From Cytobacillus gottheilii (GTDB lineage Bacteria > Bacillota > Bacilli > Bacillales > Cytobacillaceae), in NCBI RefSeq assembly GCF_900166665.1, contig NZ_LT800494.1:1839262-1903261 (forward strand): a DNA stretch of 64,000 nt. The letters are read 5' to 3'. Under the pieces are notes generated by a model that was given only the letters and a program-made list of their open reading frames with translations, was not told where the DNA came from and searched no databases. Positions 35,432 to 42,790 of this stretch are shown here, one piece after another. Position 1 is the first letter of the stretch. Every line of letters begins with the position of its first letter. The position numbers and the translations under genes are program-made.

Positions 35432-35707
35432 TTAAAATTCCTCTTCAAAATCATCATCAACATCGAGCATTTCTGCTATTTCTTCTTCCTGTATTATCTC
35501 TAACTGTCTTAAATTTTCTTTAGTTTGGTCAATTAGAAGTTCTCTACAAGACCAACGATTAACATCCTCGAAAAACATATATAATACTTCTTCCAAGGGA
35601 ATTCCACGATCCAAGTTATAATGAATCATAGCAACATAATCCTCTACAATTTCCTCTGGAGTTTCCCGATTAGAAGGGATAATCACTACATTTGGACAAT
35701 CTTCCAT
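35432..35707 (-). CDS. Small acidic protein, unknown function
   Basis: 91 aa, very acidic, with a helical pattern (ETPEEIVEDYVAMIHYNLDRG, PLEEVLYMFFEDVNRW) and a C-terminus of Asp/Glu. It is bounded by a terminator and has a GGAGG site. An AAATAAATT motif (35776) lies upstream. No family recognised; a DNA-mimic or regulatory partner is conceivable but unsupported. Confidence 0.5.
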   Translation of the reverse strand: MEDCPNVVIIPSNRETPEEIVEDYVAMIHYNLDRGIPLEEVLYMFFEDVNRWSCRELLIDQTKENLRQLEIIQEEEIAEMLDVDDDFEEEF

Positions 35708-35856
35708 AATAAATAACCTCCAACTTATAAATGGGGAGGAAGAGGATTACATTTAGTAATCATACCTATTATTTCAATTTATTTTGTAAATTGTAAGCAA
35801 AACTGTATGACTTAATGTAAATCCAAACAAAACCGTACATTAGCCAATAGTTGATT

Positions 35857-36192
35857 TTATTCTTCACAGTCATCGCAACACTCACTGCAACCACAAGCAA
35901 CTTTATCATCAATATCTTCTTGAATTTCTTCAATAAGCTCTACATGATTTTGAACGGTATCTTTAAGTGATTGCTGATATCCGATATCATAAGCCACTTC
36001 AAATCCATCATCGAAACCTTCTTGCATACCACAAGCAAATGCTTCATTAGTTAATTCACTTAGGATGGAATACAACTCTTCTTCAGATTCCGAATTAGCT
36101 ATTGCATCAATATACGCAGTAACAAGGTCACAAAGAGGACAAATTGTTCCTTCTTGTTCTTCTAATTGTTTAAATTTAATAATTTTAGTCAT
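35857..36192 (-). CDS. Acidic Cys-rich protein, unknown function
   Basis: 111 aa. It has CPLC near residue 18 and ends CGCSECCDDCEE; these Cys pairs could bind one or two metal ions. The middle is acidic and helical (ANSESEEELYSILSELTNEA). The ribosome site AAAGGAG and an AAATAAATT motif (36211) precede it. Not recognised. Confidence 0.5.
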   Translation of the reverse strand: MTKIIKFKQLEEQEGTICPLCDLVTAYIDAIANSESEEELYSILSELTNEAFACGMQEGFDDGFEVAYDIGYQQSLKDTVQNHVELIEEIQEDIDDKVACGCSECCDDCEE

Positions 36193-36210
36193 GTGATCTC
36201 CTTTAGGGAT

Positions 36211-36219
36211 AATTTATTT
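36211..36219 (-). promoter_or_regulatory. AAATAAATT motif before the Cys-rich protein gene
   Basis: The motif sits between the stop codon of the phosphoesterase gene and AAAGGAG of the next gene, eight bases apart. Confidence 0.5.
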
Positions 36220-36222
36220 TTA

Positions 36223-37461
36223 TTAAATATAATAAATCGCTTCTAGAGCAGAAGGGGAGTATTCAAACAATTGGAATCTCTTATGAGCACCTACAAACCC
36301 ATTATCATCGTGCCAATCATCTGTCTTGCCTTTAGTTGATAATGTACGAACTAATACGCCAAACTTATCTTTAGCTGCTTCAGTATGTAAATGTCCAGTA
36401 TGTATTTCAACTACTTTTGCATTAGCCATTGGCTTACCAAAATCAGAAAGAAAATTTTCATGAATACGATTAGCACCTTTGTGACCATGAGAGTATCCTA
36501 GGAAAATATCATTCCATATATAAGCCTTGCGAACCTTTTTGCTTGTGTCAAACTCAATGTCTGGGAATTTTACCTCTAAAGTTTTAACTAAAGCCCAACT
36601 CATTGAGTCATCATGGTTTGCGATTGAGTAACTACAGTCCACTTTATTAGCTTTAACCTGTGCTTCATCGATTAACTCAGCATAGAACCTAAACGCATCA
36701 TCCCAAGCCTTATCCATATCAACTTTTTCAATAGGAGTGCCACTTGAAGTCTTCCCATCAAATCCGTTGTTGTGAAGGAGATCCTGTCCAATTATGAATA
36801 AAATTCGATCCCATTTCTTGCTTAAAATCTTGTCATAAATCTTATCTCTGACTGGAATATAATCTTCATATGTATTTACACCAAAATGCATATCAAACAG
36901 GGGAATCTCTAATAATCCTTCACCGTCTGTATTAATTGTTTCAATATGTACAGGAGTGATCTCTTGTTTAGCTTTCGCAAGGAACTTATCAATATCGAAA
37001 CCTACAACTTTAGGTTTAACGGTAATTTTACTAGAGTATAGAGTCTGAACGCCATCTTGTTTACTATGTACATTCCAGATATTATTACGAGCATTAACCA
37101 ATTCCCAAGCTTTAGAATCAAATCCATGAGCAGAGAGGAGGTAGTCAACATCTTTAGATTGTTCAGCATTCATGCGAATTAGTTTATCTGACTTATGAGA
37201 ACCGTCAGCAAGTATTTCAGTAGTTTCTTTATACTGAACATTCTCATCCTCTGACATTCTTTCTAATTCTTTTGCTTCCTCTTCGATTTTCCATCCTGCT
37301 GCATACTTTCTTAAGCTTTCAGCAGAGTGTTGGAATTCAAACATTTCCTTAATATCTAACCAATCCGTATTGTGGAGCTTATTTAGTTTATCAATTGCTA
37401 CTCTTTTCAGATGACTGAACGCAGTTTCGCCTTGTAATCTATCGAAATTGTATTCTGTCAT
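36223..37461 (-). CDS. Calcineurin-like metallophosphoesterase
   Basis: 412 aa. Metal-binding motifs appear in order: DMHFG (D-x-H, about residue 192), GQDLLHNN, SIANHDD (N-H), GYSHGH and HTGHLH. This is the dimetal phosphoesterase set, with GQD in place of GD/GN. The N-terminal 150 residues are an extra domain with a helical stretch. Phages often carry such enzymes near terminase genes, with proposed roles in nucleic acid processing. Substrate unknown. It overlaps nearly with the 69-aa gene upstream and probably forms an operon with it. Confidence 0.8.
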   Translation of the reverse strand: MTEYNFDRLQGETAFSHLKRVAIDKLNKLHNTDWLDIKEMFEFQHSAESLRKYAAGWKIEEEAKELERMSEDENVQYKETTEILADGSHKSDKLIRMNAEQSKDVDYLLSAHGFDSKAWELVNARNNIWNVHSKQDGVQTLYSSKITVKPKVVGFDIDKFLAKAKQEITPVHIETINTDGEGLLEIPLFDMHFGVNTYEDYIPVRDKIYDKILSKKWDRILFIIGQDLLHNNGFDGKTSSGTPIEKVDMDKAWDDAFRFYAELIDEAQVKANKVDCSYSIANHDDSMSWALVKTLEVKFPDIEFDTSKKVRKAYIWNDIFLGYSHGHKGANRIHENFLSDFGKPMANAKVVEIHTGHLHTEAAKDKFGVLVRTLSTKGKTDDWHDDNGFVGAHKRFQLFEYSPSALEAIYYI

Positions 37462-37464
37462 AGA

Positions 37465-37674
37465 TTAATCCTCATCGCCTTCGGGGAAGTGTTCGGATAC
37501 CTCATTGAAAGTGATATCTACTCGTCTGTTTTCACCTGCGAATCGAGCAAGTTCAGTCATTAAGTCAAATTCTCTTTCTTCTTCATCTTTCTTCTTAGGC
37601 ATCTCTGTTAGAGTCATTTCCTCTAAATCAATAACTACATTGCTATATTTTCGGTTTAAAGTATCTTTAGCCAT
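37465..37674 (-). CDS. Small acidic protein upstream of the phosphoesterase
   Basis: 69 aa, charged (KKKDEEEREFDLMTELARFAG), ending SEHFPEGDED. It ends three bases before the phosphoesterase start, so the two are coupled. An AAATAAATT motif (37709) and AAAGGAGATG precede it. Function unknown. Confidence 0.5.
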   Translation of the reverse strand: MAKDTLNRKYSNVVIDLEEMTLTEMPKKKDEEEREFDLMTELARFAGENRRVDITFNEVSEHFPEGDED

Positions 37675-37708
37675 ATCGTAAATCCATCTCCTTTTAATCT
37701 AACACTTT

Positions 37709-37717
37709 AATTTATTT
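37709..37717 (-). promoter_or_regulatory. AAATAAATT motif upstream of the phosphoesterase operon
   Basis: Lies 26 bases before the ribosome site of the 69-aa gene, in a 129-bp intergenic space that holds no other clear signal. Confidence 0.5.
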
Positions 37718-37803
37718 TTATTGTGAGAGTAGAACGCTGCGAGCGCATAGTTTTAGCCATGCACTATATGTATCAATGGTTTAATTCGAAGCAACGCAAA
37801 TTA

Positions 37804-38460
37804 TTACCATTTTAATTCATCTGCATGTTGAGCTAACTGACCTCTAAAATTAACAGTTAGATTACACACTTTTGCATAAGGTTCATTTTCAAAATGATTG
37901 AGGTAGGGGATAAATCCTGACTTTTTAGGATCTTTTAAATCACACTGACCGTCGTGACCAATCATTACAACTTTCACATCATTATGTATTCTGGTTAATA
38001 CTTTCTTCAATTCACCGCGAGTAAAGTTTTGAGTTTCATCGATAATGACTAATTTATTTCCTTTTATGTTTGTTCCTCTGGCAAATGTGTGAGACATTGC
38101 TTGAACCCATGCATTGCCATTCTTTACGTTATCGATGTTGTCTTCATAAACTAAAGAGCGCTCTGGATCTTCGTCAATCTCATATAAAGCATCCTTTAAA
38201 GGTACAATGTACTTCGCTTCTTTTTCTTCAACCGTTCCCGGAGTATATCCAAGTGTTTTCTCTTCAACAGGGGAGAAGATATAAACTAATTCTCTTTCAA
38301 GAAATCTTGCAGCCATTACAGCTAAAGTTGTTTTTCCTGTACCAGCTTTAGCGTTAACGATTGTTAATTGATTATCAATAATTGAATCGACATAATCCTT
38401 CTGTTCATTTGTAAGCTTACTTGCGTATCCAAAGAACAGGTTGTTTTTAGGGAGTGGCAT
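37804..38460 (-). CDS. phoH: PhoH-like ATPase
   Basis: 218 aa. Walker A AKAGTGKT (residues 37-44), Walker B KLVIIDETQNF, and the sensor-like motif VVMIGHDGQCDL are typical of PhoH. PhoH proteins are widespread in phages; some are coupled to RNA modification or RNase activity, but the phage role is unsettled. The ribosome site is GGAGG; a terminator and parS site separate it from HU upstream. Confidence 0.88.
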   Translation of the reverse strand: MPLPKNNLFFGYASKLTNEQKDYVDSIIDNQLTIVNAKAGTGKTTLAVMAARFLERELVYIFSPVEEKTLGYTPGTVEEKEAKYIVPLKDALYEIDEDPERSLVYEDNIDNVKNGNAWVQAMSHTFARGTNIKGNKLVIIDETQNFTRGELKKVLTRIHNDVKVVMIGHDGQCDLKDPKKSGFIPYLNHFENEPYAKVCNLTVNFRGQLAQHADELKW

Positions 38461-38504
38461 ATGATTTCCTCCGATACCATAAGGTAGATTTTATGAGACA
38501 ATAT

Positions 38505-38534
38505 AAAAAGAGCAGGGAAGAGGACTCCCTACTC
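38505..38534 (-). terminator. Terminator between HU and PhoH genes
   Basis: On the minus strand GAGTAGGGA pairs with TTCCCTGCTC-type arm (one mismatch) and TTTTT follows. Its loop again holds the CCTCTTCCC word. The parS palindrome lies immediately upstream. Confidence 0.75.
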
Positions 38535-38544
38535 AAAACGACAA

Positions 38545-38560
38545 TGTTTCACGTGAAACA
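38545..38560. promoter_or_regulatory. parS: parS-like site (16-bp perfect palindrome)
   Basis: TGTTTCACGTGAAACA is a perfect palindrome and a full match to the Bacillus parS consensus TGTTNCACGTGAAACA bound by ParB/Spo0J. It lies between the HU stop and a terminator. No parB gene is visible in the window, so the host ParB is the likely binder. Only one copy was found. Confidence 0.85.
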
Positions 38561-38562
38561 TT

Positions 38563-38571
38563 AATTTATTT
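38563..38571 (-). promoter_or_regulatory. AAATAAATT motif after the HU gene
   Basis: Follows the HU stop codon and touches the parS palindrome; a terminator comes next. Confidence 0.5.
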
Positions 38572-38582
38572 ACAATATAAAA

Positions 38583-38855
38583 TTATAGAACTAATTCTTT
38601 CAGGTGTTTAGATGGCTTAAATGCTGGAGTTTTCTTAGCCGGAATTACAATCTTTTCTTTAGTTTGAGGATTAACTCCATTTCTTTCTGCACGTTCAACA
38701 ACTACAAGTTTACCTAAGTCAGCAAGAGGAACTTCTCCATGTTCAACTAAAGCGTCTTCGATAAGTTGAAACACTTCCTGTAAACGCTGTTCTGCTTCTT
38801 TCTGTGATACCTCTAATTTTTCTGCTGCAAACTTCTTAAATTCTGTTTTGTTCAT
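38583..38855 (-). CDS. HU/IHF-family DNA-binding protein
   Basis: 90 aa, the full HU length. It starts MNKTEFKKFAAEKLEVSQKEAEQ and ends with the conserved arm GVNPQTKEKIVIPAKKTPAFKPSK. It should bend and compact phage DNA and may assist transcription or replication. SPbeta also carries an HU-like gene beside its YonO polymerase; here the polymerase is 1.1 kb upstream in the same direction. An extended AAATAAATT motif (38879) precedes its AAAGGAG site. Confidence 0.92.
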   Translation of the reverse strand: MNKTEFKKFAAEKLEVSQKEAEQRLQEVFQLIEDALVEHGEVPLADLGKLVVVERAERNGVNPQTKEKIVIPAKKTPAFKPSKHLKELVL

Positions 38856-38878
38856 GTGTTAATATCTCCTTTTATATC

Positions 38879-38887
38879 AATTTATTT
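38879..38887 (-). promoter_or_regulatory. AAATAAATT motif before the HU gene
   Basis: Full extended form TTAATTAAAAATAAATTGA, ten bases before AAAGGAG of HU. Confidence 0.55.
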
Positions 38888-38930
38888 TTAATTAAAAATA
38901 TAAAACTGCTTTTTTATTGCGTTATGTATG

Positions 38931-39071
38931 TTAATTTTCCTTGATAAAATACTTTTTCTTAGGCTTTTCAACAACACCAAATTGTCCAATGAAGGTAGGA
39001 CGCTTCAGATACTCGTTAATTTTCTCATTGGTTATGTATTCTTGTTTGGGTGTTTCGGCTTTTTGTTTCAT
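38931..39071 (-). CDS. Small basic protein, unknown function
   Basis: 46 aa from ATG 39071 (MKQKAETPKQEYITNEKINEYLKR). A longer start at 39128 has no ribosome site; AAGGAGG lies upstream of 39071, though with long spacing. Ends KPKKKYFIKEN. It lies between HU and the zinc-ribbon protein. Not recognised; modest confidence that it is real. Confidence 0.4.
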   Translation of the reverse strand: MKQKAETPKQEYITNEKINEYLKRPTFIGQFGVVEKPKKKYFIKEN

Positions 39072-39188
39072 GACATTGATAGCAATCCTCCTTAGTTTCT
39101 CATGATAGAATAGTGTTTTCTCTATCATAGTAACAGAAAAACTAAAAATGGCTGAAACCCTTGGGAGAGTAAGCTCTGTTGGGTTCTT

Positions 39189-40007
39189 CTAACGGTGGTT
39201 AATTCTAGTTTTGTTGTATTTTCTATACTTTTCAAGCTCATTTTGTTTAGAACAAACCTTGCAAAATTCTTGTCTGTTTCCATTGGGTCGAATTGGCACT
39301 CCACAACTTTCACATTCTTTAACTCTATTCTCGCCATGAAACAAATCATAATAATAGCCAATCTCATTGTACTCTTTAACTATAATTCCATTGCTATCAT
39401 CAGTCGGAATATCATACATAAACAGCAATTTAATGTTACCGTTATTAGCAATCTCAACAATCTCTTTTTCATGGAGCAGCCTAACTAAGTCATGAATATT
39501 CTTTACTTTCGATTTCTTTCTCTTATCAAAAGTAATCTTTGCTACAGAAACTAGATCTCTATAATTCTTATATCCTCCAAAATAATACTCGTTACTCTTG
39601 GTTTCTCCATCTTTGATTTGCAGGTAACTTCTAAATAATCTTTGCAAGACGAGAAGGGTAAAAACTACTCGTTTATATTCATGTGACAATTCTAAGGTAT
39701 CTATATAATTTAATTCTGGTAGGGATACTGTTAAACTATCAATCTGAACAATTTTATTATGTTCATTCATTCCATGAGATACTGCATTATTAATGATTTT
39801 ATAATGAATAGCCGGGTTGTACTTTTTCATCCCACGCTTACAAAATTCATGCAATCTATTTTTGATTTCAACTTCATTGCATCCTAATTCTCGATAATGT
39901 CTTGAGAGCAGTTTTAATTCTGTGCTGAAAAACTTAGAGGTAAACTTTTTTGCATTTAGTATGTCCGTTATGTAATCTCTATCCTTATATTGGTACTTAT
40001 TCAACAT
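39189..40007 (-). CDS. Zinc-ribbon protein coupled to the RNA polymerase gene
   Basis: 272 aa, starting inside the end of the RNA polymerase gene (ATG 40007; AAAGGTGG site), so it is translationally coupled to it. The body is helical. The C-terminus has a CESC...CKVC zinc ribbon (residues 240-262) and a basic tail. A role as a transcription co-factor or DNA-binding partner of the polymerase is a reasonable inference from the coupling, but I know no family match. Confidence 0.6.
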   Translation of the reverse strand: MLNKYQYKDRDYITDILNAKKFTSKFFSTELKLLSRHYRELGCNEVEIKNRLHEFCKRGMKKYNPAIHYKIINNAVSHGMNEHNKIVQIDSLTVSLPELNYIDTLELSHEYKRVVFTLLVLQRLFRSYLQIKDGETKSNEYYFGGYKNYRDLVSVAKITFDKRKKSKVKNIHDLVRLLHEKEIVEIANNGNIKLLFMYDIPTDDSNGIIVKEYNEIGYYYDLFHGENRVKECESCGVPIRPNGNRQEFCKVCSKQNELEKYRKYNKTRINHR

Positions 40008-42777
40008 CTAATTCCACCTTTCTCATAGTGTAGCGATTGTTCAGGTACTCTATTTCTCCTGAGTTAGAAGGGAAGGGAAGATACACACTTCCTGTTTTGA
40101 CCTTTAAATTTTCTACAATCTCTTCACCATACATAGACCACAAGACTTCTTTGCTAATCGCTCCATTATCCTCATAAGCCATTTTGATTAAGTAATCGAC
40201 TAATTCCTGTTGATTAACACAGATGGGAAGGAGACTTTTCTTAAGATTCTCATATGCTTCGGAAATTTTTCTTTTCAATTCTTCATTCTGTTCGTCTCTG
40301 TTACTTTCTGTATTTGTAGATGCTTCTTCTTCACTAGATTTTCTAAATGTGTTTAATTTCTTTAAAATTTCAGCGACTTTTTTATCATCCAATATTATAT
40401 TACCATTATTCATTAATCTTTTATGTATTTCTGGATCTTCTTCATTGCCAACAACATTTCTAATTCCGAAATCAATTGACTCTATGTATCTGCAAATCTT
40501 GTTCATTGTGCAATCACTGTCAATAACGGGGGAGTATTGCTTATATTTTCTTAGAAACTCTATTTGCTCAGGTGTTTTTCTGGGCAAGTTTTTCAATTCT
40601 TCAATACCTATTCCAAACAATTGCCTACAAGTAGTGTCTTGATTGTTGTGATATTTCTTATATTTTCTGCGTGTATTTTTATAAAGATAGGTAAAGAAGT
40701 AGGGATGCTTATGTAATAGAACCTTATTTAAAAACTCTTTTTCTTTTCTAACTTCATCTGAGTCAGTATCTTCGACTCTATTGTATTTGAGCCATATATT
40801 TGGTATAGATTTAACTTTTCGACCTATCTTAGCTTTATCGATTTGCGCCGACTGTAGCTTAGTGCTCATCTGAATTCTCTTTAGTGTTGTTTCAAATTCA
40901 GGAGTGCCTTCATCAAGTTGAGCAAGCAAAGCATATCCACTTGTACTCTTGTTGGTAATCTGACCAATTTCAGATCCAAATGAATGCAAATCAGCGTTAT
41001 ATAAATCTCTCTCTTTGAAGTTAATCGCATTTGACTTAGGTGGAGTATAAGTTATTGGCAATTCATCTTGATACACTCCATTGACGATATTTTGTTCCGA
41101 AGTAGTAGCAATGATGTCAAAATCAAAGTCGCTGCCAGCCCAGTTCATTGTTTCATGTCCATGAACATTTACAATAATTCCAGTGGTGTTGTATTTGTAC
41201 CAATAATCCAATTCTTCTTTCTGCATAAGATTCAACACAACATGTTCGCTTCGATAGGTGAGAGGTGCTCTCATGGAATCAACCTTTTTAACTCCTTTTT
41301 GATTCCAGTAATTAGCGTAATATTCTCTTTTGCCAAGCAATCCTGTGACCTCTTGACCGCAAACATGCTGCATCATTGCGTATGGATCTGATACGATGAC
41401 TTGAAAGTTACCATCGACCAACACTTCTCCCAAGCAAGCTCGTTTGATTTTCTTCTTAATCAAGTCGTAGATTTTTCTTTTAATCCATTTGTCACTGATA
41501 AGAGCATTGTCCAACATTAAAGCCTTACCCCAATGATTCTCACTATCTTTTATGTATCCTAAGACTTTATCTTCCGTTATTTCTTTGCCAAGAAGGAAGA
41601 GGAGGGTGTAATTTATATCTTTGGATGTTACGCCAGTGAGCCAGTCAACAGTCTTTTTACACAGTGATTCAATCTGAGAATCATTAAGCTTTACAGTTTG
41701 CAAAAACTGATAATTCATCTTGAGAATATCTTTGTCTTTCTTTGGACTGACTAATGAGATTCCCCAATCTAATTTATTTATATTACAATTTTCCTGATAC
41801 TCCTCAATACTCGAAAATGACTTCCATAGCTTAAATTGACTTTCTGAAATAATTACATCTATTTTAGAAAGATCGGCTAAAATCGGCTCACCATTCTCAT
41901 CCTTATAGGATGTTTTAATTATGTAATTTCCATTGTTCTTTTGCTCACAAAATGCCTTTATGTCGAAAGTTGAAAGCATTCCCTTTATGTAATTCTGCCT
42001 AATACACCACTGAGAGGGGATATAGTCTAGACCTAGCTCTTCAGCCCATTTAGTTGCCATTTCAATACTTATGATACCTTGTCCGTCAAACCGATTAAAC
42101 ATTTCAGTGATAGTCTTTTCTCCAATAATGTCATCTTTATTTATTTCTGTTTCAGTAACAAAGTTAACTTTTACATCGGTAGGGCTTTCATAGTCCGGCA
42201 CTAGACAGAATCTAGGTGTAGATACAACTGACGTTGAACTTGTCACCAATCCTTTGTATGCGTTGAATTTGGAAGGTACTAACTTTACATCTTTATTTCT
42301 ACCGTTATCAAATATTTCATCAAGTTTATCTGCCATGTTAGTTTCACAGAAGATAACCGTAGAAGATCTAGCTTGACCAGCAGAGCAGGTGAGTCTTCTG
42401 TATTTCAATCCATTTAATTTCAATTTATTTCTGAATAAGTACCTGTAATGTGCTTTGTTTTCAATTACAATGCTTACAATTTCAGGGACGTAGAGCATTT
42501 CATTGATTTTCGTTTGCAATTCTTTAATTTTTGTTAAGTTTTCTTCGGAGTGGTTCTGCCTCTTTAGAAACTTGAGCTGCTTCTTTAATCTTTCAAGTAC
42601 TTCATGGTCAAAAACTTGTTCTTTGATATTTCGTAAAGATCTAAACAATTGACTATCAAACATTGAAATGACTTCTTTGTTTGCTTTGGCTTGGTCAAAT
42701 GTTAGGTTAATATCATAGTTGAATTCTGCCAATCTTGATGACTTGAATTTATATGTATAGAAAATTTGTTTTTGCAA
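39997..42777 (-). CDS. Single-subunit two-barrel RNA polymerase (YonO-like)
   Basis: 926 aa, close to the length of SPbeta YonO. The catalytic signature is NWAGSDFDFDII (about residue 550), giving three Asp residues in a DxDxD pattern where cellular beta' has DFDGD. It is preceded by SMRAPLTYRSEHVVLNLMQ, the R-x-P segment found before the catalytic loop. About 95 residues later, LQSAQIDKAKIGRK resembles the conserved VDxxKTG stretch of the RdRP/YonO clade. Such an enzyme transcribes phage genes independently of host polymerase. The Gly of DFDGD is replaced by Phe, which is unusual. Its promoters may be the AAATAAATT motif family. Confidence 0.85.
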   Translation of the reverse strand: MQKQIFYTYKFKSSRLAEFNYDINLTFDQAKANKEVISMFDSQLFRSLRNIKEQVFDHEVLERLKKQLKFLKRQNHSEENLTKIKELQTKINEMLYVPEIVSIVIENKAHYRYLFRNKLKLNGLKYRRLTCSAGQARSSTVIFCETNMADKLDEIFDNGRNKDVKLVPSKFNAYKGLVTSSTSVVSTPRFCLVPDYESPTDVKVNFVTETEINKDDIIGEKTITEMFNRFDGQGIISIEMATKWAEELGLDYIPSQWCIRQNYIKGMLSTFDIKAFCEQKNNGNYIIKTSYKDENGEPILADLSKIDVIISESQFKLWKSFSSIEEYQENCNINKLDWGISLVSPKKDKDILKMNYQFLQTVKLNDSQIESLCKKTVDWLTGVTSKDINYTLLFLLGKEITEDKVLGYIKDSENHWGKALMLDNALISDKWIKRKIYDLIKKKIKRACLGEVLVDGNFQVIVSDPYAMMQHVCGQEVTGLLGKREYYANYWNQKGVKKVDSMRAPLTYRSEHVVLNLMQKEELDYWYKYNTTGIIVNVHGHETMNWAGSDFDFDIIATTSEQNIVNGVYQDELPITYTPPKSNAINFKERDLYNADLHSFGSEIGQITNKSTSGYALLAQLDEGTPEFETTLKRIQMSTKLQSAQIDKAKIGRKVKSIPNIWLKYNRVEDTDSDEVRKEKEFLNKVLLHKHPYFFTYLYKNTRRKYKKYHNNQDTTCRQLFGIGIEELKNLPRKTPEQIEFLRKYKQYSPVIDSDCTMNKICRYIESIDFGIRNVVGNEEDPEIHKRLMNNGNIILDDKKVAEILKKLNTFRKSSEEEASTNTESNRDEQNEELKRKISEAYENLKKSLLPICVNQQELVDYLIKMAYEDNGAISKEVLWSMYGEEIVENLKVKTGSVYLPFPSNSGEIEYLNNRYTMRKVELDVE

Positions 42778-42790
42778 TAAGTTGTCCTCC

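Noticed and set aside
40223-40642. 139-codon plus-strand frame inside the RNA polymerase gene
   Set aside because: Antisense to a well-supported gene, no ribosome site, Phe/Ser-rich composition typical of a shadow of a Lys/Glu-rich protein.
41771-41779. AAATAAATT copies inside genes (also 42422, 44406, 45302, 50083, 51351, 62513)
   Set aside because: They encode Asn-Lys-Leu-type residues in normal reading frame and are explained by coding; not counted as regulatory sites.
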